A stretch of 64,000 nucleotides of DNA from Spirosoma fluviale (GTDB lineage Bacteria > Bacteroidota > Bacteroidia > Cytophagales > Spirosomataceae). Of this stretch, positions 41,472-51,186 are shown in pieces. Position numbers and translations under genes: made by a program. The notes under the pieces were generated by a model. The model saw only the letters and a program-made list of their open reading frames with translations. It made no database searches and had not been told where the DNA came from. How positions within the stretch are numbered: the stretch's first letter is position 1; every line of letters begins with the position of its first letter. The DNA lies in NCBI GenBank assembly GCA_945883625.1, contig CAMCXW010000007.1, forward strand, positions 1-64,000. Reading direction: 5' to 3'.

Positions 41472-44425
41472 GACTTTATTGTTTTTTTGGCTAAAGCATC
41501 ATACATGATTTCTGCAAGATGCTTTCCCTCTTTGTCGATGCCATCTTTTATTTGATGCCGACAAGAAGTTCCATTACTAGCGATAATGGTGCTGCTTTTG
41601 GTACTTAGTAGGCGAGGGAACAGTACTAATTTGGCAATTTGTTGGGATAATTCGTAGTGCTTATTTTCATAGCCAAATGACCCTGCCATGCCGCAACAGC
41701 CAGTTGGCAATAATTCAACCTCAAAATTTTCTGGAAAACTTAACACCTGACGCGTAACACTCAACCCGGCGATGGATTTTTGATGACAATGGCCGTGTAA
41801 AACGATTTTTTGTTTACCAGTTGAAAATTTGGATTTTTCAATCCGCTTAGTCTTAATTTCTTGGGCTAAAAATTCATCAATCAGTAAGCAATTTTCTTTT
41901 AGTTCATTCGCTTGTTCCCGTAAATCTGCTGAAACTAGCTGCGGTATCTCATCACGAAAACTCAATAAGGCACTTGGTTCAATACCGATCAACGGTTTTG
42001 ATTTTGTGATGATTGGTGCGAGTTTACGTACGTTTTTGTTGGCCAAGTTTTGCGCAATGGCCAACATCCCTTTGGAGATATAACTTCGTCCGCTGATGAT
42101 ATCAGAGGGGATTTCTACACCGTATCCTAGTTCATTTAAGAGTAGGATCGTTTTTTTACCAAGCTCTACATCGTTGTAATTGGTAAATTCATCAGCAAAT
42201 AGATAAACTTGTCCTTGCTTGAATTCGCCTTGGTTAATACGCTTACTGTAGCGTTTAAACCAACTTTCAAGTGATGTGAAATGTACTTCTGGAATGCTGC
42301 GATTCCAAGAGAAACCCATCAGTGTCTTGATAATAATACTTGTCCCTGGAAATGCGACAAGCATATTGTACACTGGTGCGATGTAACTTGCTAATGCTTG
42401 TAGCTTGGGAAAATGCCCAATTAATTGCGTGCGAAATGGAGTTCCTTTTTGGAGGTAATGTTGTTGTAATGTCTCTGCTTTTAGCTTACCCATGTCTACA
42501 CCGGACGGGCATTCTGTTTGGCATCCTTTACAAGAAAGGCACAAGTCTAAGACTTCGAGTAATTCAGGATTGTTATAGGCTTGATCACCTTCTGAGGTGA
42601 TTAATTGACGCAGCATGTTTGCCCGCGCGCGTGTGCTGTCTTTTTCATTTTGCGTCGCCATGAAACTTGGGCACATCGTACCTCCGCTTATCGATGATTT
42701 TTTGCAATCACCGGAGCCTGAACATTTTTCAGCCAGTGCCAAAGGGCCCGCTAAATCCCCGTAATGAAAGAACGTTGGTAAATTTGCCTGTGAAACACGT
42801 GGTCGAAATGCTTCATCCATCGGTGGTGTATTGACAATTTTACCCGGATTTAATAGGTTATGTGGGTCAAAAACATGCTTAATCTCTTTAAACAATTGAT
42901 ATATTTCTTGGCCCATCAAGGCAGGAATAAATTCACCTCGAAGCCGTCCGTCTCCATGTTCACCACTTAGGGAGCCTCGGTATTTTTTCAGAATCTCAAC
43001 TGTTTCCGATAAAAGAGACCTAAATAAAGATTTACCTTCGGGGGTATGGATGTCGATAAAGGGCTCAATATGTAATTCTCCTGCACCAGCATGTGCATAA
43101 TATGCAGCTTGGACGTGGTTTTTTGCTAACAAAGCTTGAATTTCAGCCACATAAGCAGGTAAATCTACCGGCGCCACCGCGCAATCCTCAATCAAATTTA
43201 CGGGCTGTTTCTTACCTGGTAGGTTGCGAATTAAACCTAATCCAGCTTTACGAATATCCCAACCTTTCGAAATATCTTCATTTACTAACGTAGGATACGC
43301 ATAACCAAGGTGCGCTTCTTTTAATTTTTGAATGCAGTTGTCTACTTTCTCATGTAGTAGTTCTTCTGTATCAGCACGGAATTCAACCATCAAAATAGCC
43401 TCTGGTTTACCTTCAATAAATTTACGGTCCTCGATGAAATTTGGATGATTTTCAGTAAATGATAGAATGAAATTGTCAACTAATTCTGAGGCAGTTGGCT
43501 GACACGATAAGGCCATTAGATTTGCCTGAAGTGATTCTTGTAACGTGTGGCAGTGTATGCAAATAAGGCCAACGTGCCTACTAGGTAGGTCAAGTAAGTT
43601 GATTTTCATACCATGTACAACAGCCAACGTTCCTTCTGAGCCTGCCATTAAGGCCGAAAGGTTAAATGGTTTTCCTGCAGGATTGAAAGGCTGCATACTT
43701 ACAAGTGCATCGAGCGCATACCCTGTGTTTCTGCGGGTGATGACTGGATTTGGAAAATTATCCTGAATGAGTTGTTGGACCGCTGGATTATTCAACATGC
43801 GATGAATTTCCGTGTAAATTTTCCCTTCTAGATTGGGTAGGGACGTTTTTTTGTAAAACTCTTCTGTGCTTAACGGATGGGTGTAAATCTCAGAACCATC
43901 TGAAAGAATCGCTCGTGTTTCCAACAGGTGATCGCGAACATTTCCCCAAACAATAGAATGTAATCCGCATGAATTGTTTCCCAGCATTCCTCCCAAAAGT
44001 GCACGGTTTGCTGTCGAAGTTTCAGGGCCAAAAAATAAACCAGAAGGCTCTAATTGTTTGTTTAAATCATCCCGAATGATACCAGGTTCAATCCAGGCAG
44101 TCTTCTCTTTAATATTTAATTGAATCACTTTGGACATGGGTGCCGCAATTTCCATGATAATTCCATCGCCTACTACTTGGCCGGCGAGTGACGTTCCGGC
44201 TCCTCTGGGTATGACGCTTGTTCGGTGGTTTTCGGCGAACTGAACTAGTCTTTTGATATCTTTTGAGCTAGCGGGTTTAGCGACGGCAATGGGCTGTACT
44301 TCATATACAGATGCGTCAGTGGCATATATTTTTCTAGCGATGTCTGATTGAAGGTCATTTTTAAAATGCAATTCTCCTTCAAAATGAATGGCTAGATTTT
44401 CGGCATCGTGTTTACTCCAAGACAT
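41468..44425 (-). CDS. FAD/Fe-S oxidoreductase, D-lactate dehydrogenase-like (YdiJ type)
   Basis: 985-residue membrane-associated oxidoreductase, probably oxidising D-lactate or another 2-hydroxyacid into the quinone pool. Domains in order: FAD_binding_4 (about 45-225, with PRGAGTSLAGQVVGDGIIM), FAD-oxidase C (about 250-540, ending with HVFDPHNLLNPGKI), a two-cluster 4Fe-4S part (CSGSGDCKK, CLSCKGCQTECPSGVDM) and two CCG cysteine-rich domains (GIEPSALLSFRDE, HGHCHQKS, LLPTGCCGMAGSFGYE). This order matches YdiJ rather than classical Dld. It is upstream of the DUF4286 gene with a four-base overlap, so the two are co-transcribed. Confidence 0.88.
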   Translation of the reverse strand: MSWSKHDAENLAIHFEGELHFKNDLQSDIARKIYATDASVYEVQPIAVAKPASSKDIKRLVQFAENHRTSVIPRGAGTSLAGQVVGDGIIMEIAAPMSKVIQLNIKEKTAWIEPGIIRDDLNKQLEPSGLFFGPETSTANRALLGGMLGNNSCGLHSIVWGNVRDHLLETRAILSDGSEIYTHPLSTEEFYKKTSLPNLEGKIYTEIHRMLNNPAVQQLIQDNFPNPVITRRNTGYALDALVSMQPFNPAGKPFNLSALMAGSEGTLAVVHGMKINLLDLPSRHVGLICIHCHTLQESLQANLMALSCQPTASELVDNFILSFTENHPNFIEDRKFIEGKPEAILMVEFRADTEELLHEKVDNCIQKLKEAHLGYAYPTLVNEDISKGWDIRKAGLGLIRNLPGKKQPVNLIEDCAVAPVDLPAYVAEIQALLAKNHVQAAYYAHAGAGELHIEPFIDIHTPEGKSLFRSLLSETVEILKKYRGSLSGEHGDGRLRGEFIPALMGQEIYQLFKEIKHVFDPHNLLNPGKIVNTPPMDEAFRPRVSQANLPTFFHYGDLAGPLALAEKCSGSGDCKKSSISGGTMCPSFMATQNEKDSTRARANMLRQLITSEGDQAYNNPELLEVLDLCLSCKGCQTECPSGVDMGKLKAETLQQHYLQKGTPFRTQLIGHFPKLQALASYIAPVYNMLVAFPGTSIIIKTLMGFSWNRSIPEVHFTSLESWFKRYSKRINQGEFKQGQVYLFADEFTNYNDVELGKKTILLLNELGYGVEIPSDIISGRSYISKGMLAIAQNLANKNVRKLAPIITKSKPLIGIEPSALLSFRDEIPQLVSADLREQANELKENCLLIDEFLAQEIKTKRIEKSKFSTGKQKIVLHGHCHQKSIAGLSVTRQVLSFPENFEVELLPTGCCGMAGSFGYENKHYELSQQIAKLVLFPRLLSTKSSTIIASNGTSCRHQIKDGIDKEGKHLAEIMYDALAKKTIKS

Positions 44426-44565
44426 GATTTACGCTATTGAATTTTAAATTTACGAAATCCAATCTTAATGCCATATGACCATTCAAAAGTTTATATTTTC
44501 TATTCATCCTTTCATGTCAAGAACTTTCACAATTAACTAGTAAATTCGGCATCTATTTAAAATTT

Positions 44566-45810
44566 ATGATTTTTCTCCGTCAAGTTTTTGAGAGTTTGGT
44601 GTTTGCTTATCAAGCATTGCGCTCCAATATATTGCGAACGACCTTATCGCTACTTGGCGTGAGCGTCGGGATATTTGCTATCGTGGCTGTTTTTACCGCA
44701 GTAGATTCCTTGAAAGGTAAAATTCGTACGGAGATTGATTCATTTGCTGGTTCAGGTGTGATGTATGTGGGTAAATGGCCTTGGGTTATGTCAAGTAGTT
44801 ATCCTTGGTGGAAATATTTGAATCGGCCAGAAATGAAATATGCTGAGTATAAATATTTAAAAGAAAATTTAAAAATGGCTCAGACTGTTGCCATTATGGA
44901 TGGTGGACGTACGGCTTCAATTACACGTGGAAGCAATAGTATTGATGCGAATATGACTGGTGCGAGTTATGAGTATAATCAAATTACAAGTACTCCGATT
45001 TCCGATGGGCGTTATTTCCTTCCAATCGAATCCGATAATGGTATTTATGTATGTATTATTGGCGCGAAAGTCGCCGAAGCCTTAGTTGATGGGAAGTCGG
45101 CCGTAGGCGAAATCATCAAAATTAATGGCATTAAATTTTCTGTAATAGGTGTTATTGAGAAAAAGGGAAATGATATGTTGAGTTTTGGAGGAACACCTGA
45201 CGAAAAAGTTATTATCCCATATACGACCTATTCGGCCATTTTTCAAAAGGATAAACCAGCTCCAGATATTGCTATTAAGGCTTTTGACTCAGATATAGGC
45301 CAAGTGGAATTGGAAGGGGAGGTTACGGGCATGATGCGCAGTTTGCGTTCGATTAAACCAAAGCAGGAAGATAGTTTTACGGTTAATCGTCTGGATGGCT
45401 TGAACCAGTTTTTTGACGGAATTTTTACGGCCTTGAATATTGCTGGCGCATTAATTGCTGGATTTTCACTGTTAGTTGGTGGTTTTGGAATTGCCAATAT
45501 CATGTTTGTTTCGGTCAAGGAGCGAACCAATATCATTGGAATTCAAAAGTCTTTAGGAGCAAAAAATTATTTTATTCTGTTCCAGTTTCTATTTGAGGCG
45601 GTCTTTTTGAGTTTAATTGGTGGGATTGTTGGCATCACACTCGTCATAGGGATTACCTATATACCGCAAGATGCACTACCATTAACACTGACCGCAAATA
45701 ATATATTTAGTGGTTTATTAATTTCGAGTTTTATTGGGATTTTATCTGGAATTATTCCTGCCTGGGTAGCGGCTAAGATGGATCCAGTTATTGCCATCCG
45801 CTCTAAATAA
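44566..45810 (+). CDS. ABC transporter permease, MacB/FtsX type
   Basis: 414-residue inner-membrane permease. One N-terminal membrane helix (about 22-42, LSLLGVSVGIFAIVAVF), a large MacB-type periplasmic domain, and three C-terminal helices of the FtsX fold starting with NIAGALIAGFSLLVGGFGIANIMFVSVKER. The partner ATPase is not beside it; it may be encoded elsewhere, as Bacteroidota often separate them. Likely a mechanotransmission exporter or lipoprotein-type extractor; the substrate is unknown. Followed by a strong terminator. Confidence 0.88.
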   Translation: MIFLRQVFESLVFAYQALRSNILRTTLSLLGVSVGIFAIVAVFTAVDSLKGKIRTEIDSFAGSGVMYVGKWPWVMSSSYPWWKYLNRPEMKYAEYKYLKENLKMAQTVAIMDGGRTASITRGSNSIDANMTGASYEYNQITSTPISDGRYFLPIESDNGIYVCIIGAKVAEALVDGKSAVGEIIKINGIKFSVIGVIEKKGNDMLSFGGTPDEKVIIPYTTYSAIFQKDKPAPDIAIKAFDSDIGQVELEGEVTGMMRSLRSIKPKQEDSFTVNRLDGLNQFFDGIFTALNIAGALIAGFSLLVGGFGIANIMFVSVKERTNIIGIQKSLGAKNYFILFQFLFEAVFLSLIGGIVGITLVIGITYIPQDALPLTLTANNIFSGLLISSFIGILSGIIPAWVAAKMDPVIAIRSK

Positions 45811-45848
45811 AAAAAAGGGCCATCTGTCGGTTGACGAATGGCCCTTTT
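45811..45848. terminator. Bidirectional terminator after the MacB-type permease
   Basis: AAAAGGGCCAT (45813-45823) / ATGGCCCTTTT (45838-45848); an inner GTC/GAC hairpin (45826-45835) lies inside. Between two convergent genes. Confidence 0.88.
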
Positions 45849-45866
45849 ACACTTTTGAATATTAGA

Positions 45867-46802
45867 TTAGATAGACAAAGTCGCTAATACTGAATTCATA
45901 TTACGAACAGCTTCAGCTGATTTATTGAAAGCAGCTTTTTCTTCTTCTGTTAATTTATAATCGACAATTTTCTCCCAACCGTTTTTGCCAAGTACTACGG
46001 GTACACCTAGGCAAATGTCTGATTGGCCATATTCGCCTTCCAGTGATACGCAACACGCCATGATTTTTTTCTCATCACGAACAATCGCCTCAACTAAAGC
46101 AGCACCAGCTGCACCAGGAGCATACCATGCTGAAGTACCTAATAATCCGGTTAATGTTGCTCCGCCTACCATCGTGTCAGCCGCTACTTTGTCTAAAGTC
46201 TCTGCATCTAAAAATTGGCTTACTGGAACGCCATTATAGGTTGCCAAACGCTTTAAAGGAATCATGGTTGTATCTCCATGACCACCGATTACCGTTCCGT
46301 GAATATCATTGATGGAAGCGTCCATCGCTTTAGCTAAATAACATTTGAAACGAGCTGAGTCTAAGGTTCCACCCATACCGATGATGCGGTGTTTGTCTAA
46401 GCCAGTTATCGATTTTGTCAAATAAGTCATTGTATCCATGGGGTTAGAAATGATTACAATGATTGGATTTTTAGAGAATTTTAAAATGTTTTCAACAACA
46501 CTTTTTACAATTCCTGCATTTACGCCGATTAGCTCTTCGCGTGTCATACCTGGTTTCCGTGGCAAACCGGATGTGATTACAACAACATCTGAATTGGCTG
46601 TTTTTGAATAATCATTGGTTGAACCAACTAATTTAGTGTCAAAACCAAATAAGGATGCAGTTTGAAACATATCAAGCGTTTTGCCTTCCGCAATACCTTC
46701 TTTGATATCTAATAATACTAATTCATCTGCTAATTCTTTTCTAGCGATGTTGTCAGCGCAAGTTGCACCTACGGCACCAGCTCCTACTACGGTAATTTTC
46801 AT
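45867..46802 (-). CDS. mdh: Malate dehydrogenase
   Basis: NAD-dependent interconversion of malate and oxaloacetate in the TCA cycle. 311 aa, LDH-like clade. Motifs: Rossmann VVGAGAVGATCADNIA at 5-20, the substrate arginine loop GLPRKPGMTREEL, IISNPMDTMTYL and the catalytic GGHGDTTMIPL. Two TAnnTTTG boxes on the minus strand upstream (46842-46849 and 46862-46869) suggest tandem starts. A lone gene. Confidence 0.96.
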   Translation of the reverse strand: MKITVVGAGAVGATCADNIARKELADELVLLDIKEGIAEGKTLDMFQTASLFGFDTKLVGSTNDYSKTANSDVVVITSGLPRKPGMTREELIGVNAGIVKSVVENILKFSKNPIIVIISNPMDTMTYLTKSITGLDKHRIIGMGGTLDSARFKCYLAKAMDASINDIHGTVIGGHGDTTMIPLKRLATYNGVPVSQFLDAETLDKVAADTMVGGATLTGLLGTSAWYAPGAAGAALVEAIVRDEKKIMACCVSLEGEYGQSDICLGVPVVLGKNGWEKIVDYKLTEEEKAAFNKSAEAVRNMNSVLATLSI

Positions 46803-46841
46803 TGTGTTTATATTTTAGGAAAGATTGATTCAAAAACACCG

Positions 46842-46869
46842 CAAAAATAAGACATAATCGTCAAATGTA
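46842..46869 (-). promoter_or_regulatory. Two tandem candidate -7 boxes for mdh
   Basis: TATTTTTG at 46842-46849 and TACATTTG at 46862-46869, both on the minus strand, 40 and 60 bases before the ATG. No good -33 element for either. Confidence 0.35.
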
Positions 46870-46957
46870 GTATCTATTTTAAAAATGAATTGAATTAAGG
46901 ATAAGTCTGCTTCATTTTAAGGTTGATTTTAGTATATTTAAAAATTAATTTTATAAA

Positions 46958-47383
46958 ATGTCTAAACAATCCAATTTTATTGACCGCATCGTTTCATCTT
47001 CTTTTTTTGAAAAAGCGTTAGAGAAAGCTGAATCTGCCATGGCACAAGATAAATTAAGTTTGTTGCGCATTGTTCAGCAATCCTTAAAAAAAGTCAGTGA
47101 ATTAGCCGCCCAAAGTAATTTGACTGTGGTCAGATTGTTAAATCATTACGTTTTGTTGTTCAGTGAAATGATTAAAGCGTATGTTCAAGGACGATACAAG
47201 AAATTGCCAGCTATTACGTTAGTAAAAATTGTAGCAGTTTTGTTTTACTTTGTTTCTCCGTTTGATTTTATCCCGGATGTACTTCCTTTTATAGGATTTA
47301 CAGATGATTTAGCCCTTGTATTATGGGTAGGTAAGTCAATCAAAAAGGAGCTAGATGAATTTGAAAAACATGCGAATGTTTGA
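46958..47383 (+). CDS. YkvA family membrane protein (DUF1232)
   Basis: 141-residue protein whose second half holds the DUF1232 motif SPFDFIPDVLPFIGFTDDLALVLW (about 104-127) inside two close membrane segments. The N-terminal part is helical and charged. YkvA proteins are widespread and uncharacterised. Stands alone 61 bases before tatA; the two may share a transcript. Confidence 0.85.
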   Translation: MSKQSNFIDRIVSSSFFEKALEKAESAMAQDKLSLLRIVQQSLKKVSELAAQSNLTVVRLLNHYVLLFSEMIKAYVQGRYKKLPAITLVKIVAVLFYFVSPFDFIPDVLPFIGFTDDLALVLWVGKSIKKELDEFEKHANV

Positions 47384-47444
47384 GCCTTATTAAAGGATTT
47401 TTAACGACTATTGAATATATTTACAAAATTAAAAAATTGACACA

Positions 47445-47651
47445 ATGAACATCTCAAGTATATTACTATTTTTAAATGGATTAGGTGGTGGTGAATTATT
47501 ACTTATCGGCTTAGCCATTCTTTTGTTTTTTGGAGGTAAAAAATTACCTGAATTGATGCGTGGACTTGGAAAAGGTATCCGCGAATTCCAAGATGCCAAA
47601 AATGAAGTAAAAGATCAAATCAATAAAGAACTAGACGAAACGAAGAAGTAA
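47445..47651 (+). CDS. tatA: Twin-arginine translocase subunit TatA
   Basis: Pore component for folded-protein export across the inner membrane. 68 aa: an N-terminal membrane helix (ELLLIGLAILLFFGGKKLPEL, 17-37) then the amphipathic helix LMRGLGKGIREFQDAKNE with the hinge FGGKKLPEL, and an acidic-basic tail. The remaining Tat components are outside the window. Confidence 0.92.
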   Translation: MNISSILLFLNGLGGGELLLIGLAILLFFGGKKLPELMRGLGKGIREFQDAKNEVKDQINKELDETKK

Positions 47652-47674
47652 TCTTTCGATTTTAGTTTTAAAAT

Positions 47675-47712
47675 GCATAGTTGGTGTTTACGCCAACTAT
47701 GCTTTTGTGTTT
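47675..47712 (+). terminator. Terminator after tatA
   Basis: GCATAGTTGG (47675-47684) / CCAACTATGC (47693-47702), 8-base loop, then TTTTGTGTTTT. Confidence 0.85.
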
Positions 47713-47730
47713 TAATGAATCCCCTTTTTA

Positions 47731-49140
47731 ATGAATCAATTGCCCCTCCCATATTCGGAAATTCGTAGGCAGTTAAATGCAGGTGAGCAAACGTGCGTTG
47801 GCTTAATTCAAAATCATTTAGCCCAAATAGATGCGCATAATAATAAGCTGAATGCATTTTTAGCTGTTTACCGAGATGAGGCATTAGCGCGCGCCGAGGT
47901 AATTGATCAAAAAATAGCCGCGGGACAAGCCGGCTCATTAGCAGGTTTAGTTGTGGGTATTAAAGATTTACTTTGCTACGAATCGCACGGGTCCCAAGCA
48001 GGAAGTCAAATATTAAATGGGTTTGAATCTACTTTTTCTGCTACCGCAGTTCAGCGTTTATTGGATGCGGATGCGATTATCATAGGCCGACAAAACTGCG
48101 ATGAGTTTGGGATGGGATCTACGAATGAAAATTCGTCTTTTGGTCCCGTTTTAAATTTTGCGAATACGGCTCATGTGGCAGGTGGAAGCTCAGGCGGTTC
48201 AGCCGTAGCCGTTCAAGCCGGCATGTGTCAGGTCTCACTTGGGACAGATACGGGTGGCTCAATCCGCATGCCAGCTGCTTTTTGTGGAGTTTTGGGGTTG
48301 AAGCCAACTTATGGTCGTGTGTCACGCTGGGGTTTAATCGCTTATGCATCATCGTTTGATTCCATTGGACCTATGGCACATCATTTAGAAGATTTGTCCT
48401 TGGTTTTAGCGTGCATTGAGGGAGAAGACGGCTATGATAGTACGTTGACCGAGGTGCCAAATATGGCATATCAGCCGAAAAAGCGTATTGCCTATATTAA
48501 AGAAATCGTCGAACACCCAAGTTTACAAAGTGAAATACGAGATGCCTTTTTTACGCAAGTGGAAGCTATCGAATCAACTGGTGTTGAGGTAGTTAGCGTT
48601 GATTTTGCGTATTTAGACCAAATGCTCCCCACCTATTATGTTTTAACTACAGCTGAGGCGAGCTCTAATTTAGCGCGATTCGATGGCATTAAATTTGGTC
48701 ATCGGACTGAAAATGCGCGCGATCTGATGGAATTGTACAAAAAGACAAGGGAAGAGGCTTTCGGTGAAGAAGTTAAACGTAGGATTATGTTGGGCACTTT
48801 TGTGTTAAGTGCTGATTATTATGATGCTTATTATACGAAAGCACAGCAGGTTCGGAGGCTAATTCAAGAGCGTACTTTGGCTATTTTGGCTGATGTAGAT
48901 TATATTATTTCGCCTACCACTTCTTCTACGGCTTACCGTTTGGGAGAAAAAACGGTAGACCCATTGCAAATGTATTTAGGTGATTTATTTACTGTTCAGG
49001 CCAATGTGACGGGATTGCCTGCCTTATCTATTCCGATGGGCGTGGATTCAAATCAATTGCCGATGGGTTTCCAAGTCATGGGAAGGTCATTTGATGAAGC
49101 GGGATTATTGAACTTTGCGAAAATGATTCAAGCATCATGA
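47731..49140 (+). CDS. gatA: Asp/Glu-tRNA amidotransferase subunit A
   Basis: Glutaminase subunit that makes ammonia to turn Glu-tRNA(Gln) or Asp-tRNA(Asn) into the amides. 469 aa. The amidase Ser-cisSer-Lys triad is clear: Lys78 in VVGIKDLLC, Ser153/Ser154 in AGGSSGGSA and nucleophile Ser177 in TDTGGSIRMPAAFCG. It starts 18 bases after the tatA terminator and its last four bases overlap the transglycosylase gene. Confidence 0.95.
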   Translation: MNQLPLPYSEIRRQLNAGEQTCVGLIQNHLAQIDAHNNKLNAFLAVYRDEALARAEVIDQKIAAGQAGSLAGLVVGIKDLLCYESHGSQAGSQILNGFESTFSATAVQRLLDADAIIIGRQNCDEFGMGSTNENSSFGPVLNFANTAHVAGGSSGGSAVAVQAGMCQVSLGTDTGGSIRMPAAFCGVLGLKPTYGRVSRWGLIAYASSFDSIGPMAHHLEDLSLVLACIEGEDGYDSTLTEVPNMAYQPKKRIAYIKEIVEHPSLQSEIRDAFFTQVEAIESTGVEVVSVDFAYLDQMLPTYYVLTTAEASSNLARFDGIKFGHRTENARDLMELYKKTREEAFGEEVKRRIMLGTFVLSADYYDAYYTKAQQVRRLIQERTLAILADVDYIISPTTSSTAYRLGEKTVDPLQMYLGDLFTVQANVTGLPALSIPMGVDSNQLPMGFQVMGRSFDEAGLLNFAKMIQAS

Positions 49141-50579
49141 AACAACTTGGTTTAGTCGTTCTATTTTGTCTTTTTGCTTTGCGTATTTCTGCGCAAATAA
49201 CAGCCTCTACGCCATATCCGCAGGAAGTAAATGTGGGTAAATCTTATTTTCCAAACGATGAATTGAATTTTGCTGATTCGTTAGCGAATGTAGAACAGGG
49301 ATTGCCTACGGCATTAATGATTGATCCGCTATTAGTGCAAAAGCGTTTAGCTTCGTTGCAACAACGAATCCCACTTAATTATAATCTTCAAACGCATCAA
49401 TTTGTTGAATATTTTGCCTTTAAAAAAGCGGAGTTTACGAAACGGATGTTGGAGAAACGCGATACGTATTTTCCGATTTACGAAAAATACCTAAAGCAGT
49501 ATAATCTTCCTGACGAGTTAAAATATCTATCATTAATTGAATCAGGTTTAGAACCGAAAGCACTTTCCAATAAAGGAGCCGCGGGTTTGTGGCAATTTAT
49601 GCCCTATACGGCACGTGGTGATTTTGGTATGCGCGTTGACTCGTTTGTAGATGAGCGCTTTGATGTTGAGAAAGCGACAGAGGCTGCGTGTAAATATTTA
49701 AGCCAATTACACCGGATTTTTGGAGACTGGCACATGGCATTAGCGGCTTATAACACGGGTCCTGGCAATGTAAAACGTGCGATTCGAAAATGTGGGAAAA
49801 GTGATTTTTGGGGAATTTATAACTGTTTACCCAAACAAACACGTGCCTATGTTCCGCAATTTATTGCCATGACCTACATGATGAATTACAATTGGGATCA
49901 TGCAATTCAGGCTGAAAAATATCATCAAGTTATTCCTTCGGATACGATTCATGTGAAGGGATATTTAAATTTGGCTTTACTAAATCGGTTAGCATCGATC
50001 TCTAATGATACATTTCGCGTATTAAATCCACATGTTTTAGCTGCGATTTTACCAGCGGATGTGCGAAAAATTATCATTCGAATTCCTAAAGATAAAGTTG
50101 CCTATTTTCAGGCCAACCGCCTTGCTATCTTAGATTCGGCAGGATATGTCAGTCGTTCAGATAGTTTGGCTTTTCAATTTGTGGACCGATTAGTTAAGAA
50201 AACTATCACTGTAAAGCGCGGTCAAAGCATATATGACATTTCGCGGATTGTAGGGGTTTCAGTATTTGAATTAAAGCGCGTAAATCACTTGCGCTCCAAT
50301 CGGTTAAAGAAAGGAAAGCGTATTGCGTATTATACGCGTATTCGTGAAAAAGTAAATTTGGCATCATCTAGTTTTGATATACCTGCTGACTCTATTCCAG
50401 TAGTTACTCGTAAACCTGCGACTAAAAAGTATATTAAATACTACAAAGTAAGGTCTGGAGATACCTTGTCTGATATTGCCGAACGGCATAACGGATTGAC
50501 CGTTGAGAAATTAAAAAAATTAAATCATTTGCGTTCAAAGGCTATTTTACGCCCGGGAATGCGCTTACGAATTTCCTAA
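49137..50579 (+). CDS. Lytic transglycosylase with two LysM domains (MltD-like)
   Basis: Exported peptidoglycan lytic enzyme, 480 aa. Signal peptide about 1-19 (ending ISAQ). SLT domain about 105-260 with catalytic Glu135 in SLIESGLEPKALS, then AAGLWQFMPYTAR and AYNTGPGNVKRAI. Two LysM repeats lie at about 355-398 (VKRGQSIYDISRIVGVS) and 436-479 (VRSGDTLSDIAERHNGL), for glycan binding. It overlaps gatA by four bases and is followed by ruvA after one base. Confidence 0.93.
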   Translation: MKQLGLVVLFCLFALRISAQITASTPYPQEVNVGKSYFPNDELNFADSLANVEQGLPTALMIDPLLVQKRLASLQQRIPLNYNLQTHQFVEYFAFKKAEFTKRMLEKRDTYFPIYEKYLKQYNLPDELKYLSLIESGLEPKALSNKGAAGLWQFMPYTARGDFGMRVDSFVDERFDVEKATEAACKYLSQLHRIFGDWHMALAAYNTGPGNVKRAIRKCGKSDFWGIYNCLPKQTRAYVPQFIAMTYMMNYNWDHAIQAEKYHQVIPSDTIHVKGYLNLALLNRLASISNDTFRVLNPHVLAAILPADVRKIIIRIPKDKVAYFQANRLAILDSAGYVSRSDSLAFQFVDRLVKKTITVKRGQSIYDISRIVGVSVFELKRVNHLRSNRLKKGKRIAYYTRIREKVNLASSSFDIPADSIPVVTRKPATKKYIKYYKVRSGDTLSDIAERHNGLTVEKLKKLNHLRSKAILRPGMRLRIS

Positions 50580-50580
50580 T

Positions 50581-51168
50581 ATGATCGCTTATTTAAAAGG
50601 TAAACTGGCGCACAAAGACCGGACGCATGTCATCATCGATGTGCAAGGTGTGGGTTATGAGGTTAAGATCTCGCTTCAAACATATGACGCTTTAGCTGAT
50701 GGCAGTGAGCTTTGTCATTTATTTACGCATTTACAAATTAAGGAAGACTCTCATACCTTGGTTGGCTTTCATTCCATGGATGAAAAATATCTTTTTTTAG
50801 ATCTAATTAGTGTTTCTGGTATTGGTTTGAGTACTGCCTTGGTAATGCTTTCTTCCTTTTCGTCCGGAGAAATCCGGTCTGCAATTATGAATGAGAATCT
50901 CGGTCTGATTCAGTCAATAAAAGGAATTGGCTCGAAAACTGCCCAGCGCGTTATTCTGGAATTAAAAGATAAATGTAAGAAAGATATCTTGTTTGTGGAT
51001 GCAGGTGCTGCTTCGCATGACAAGAGTTTTGGCGTAAAACATGAAGCTTTAGCTGCCTTAGTGACGTTAGGTCTTCCTAGAATTGCCGCTGAAAAAAGTT
51101 TGGATCAGTTATTAAAAGCAAATCCAGATGCTTCGATTGAGCAATTAATTAAGCTTGCATTACGTTAA
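50581..51168 (+). CDS. ruvA: Holliday junction helicase subunit RuvA
   Basis: Binds four-way DNA junctions and loads RuvB. 195 aa with OB-fold domain I (MIAYLKGKLAHKD, VQGVGYEVKISLQTY), tandem helix-hairpin-helix domain II (ISVSGIGLSTALVML; SIKGIGSKTAQRVILELK) and domain III (HEALAALVTLGLPRIAAEKSL). One base after the transglycosylase and 18 bases before sprA in the same frame. Confidence 0.96.
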   Translation: MIAYLKGKLAHKDRTHVIIDVQGVGYEVKISLQTYDALADGSELCHLFTHLQIKEDSHTLVGFHSMDEKYLFLDLISVSGIGLSTALVMLSSFSSGEIRSAIMNENLGLIQSIKGIGSKTAQRVILELKDKCKKDILFVDAGAASHDKSFGVKHEALAALVTLGLPRIAAEKSLDQLLKANPDASIEQLIKLALR

Positions 51169-51186
51169 TCGTTTTTAATTAGATTC

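Noticed and set aside
44426-44565. Short ORF (about 22 codons) between the FAD/Fe-S gene and the permease
   Set aside because: Biased AT-rich composition, no promoter, no hydrophobic or charged pattern; not supported.
45243-45536. 97-codon ORF antisense to the MacB-type permease
   Set aside because: No family resemblance and no promoter; a typical antisense shadow.
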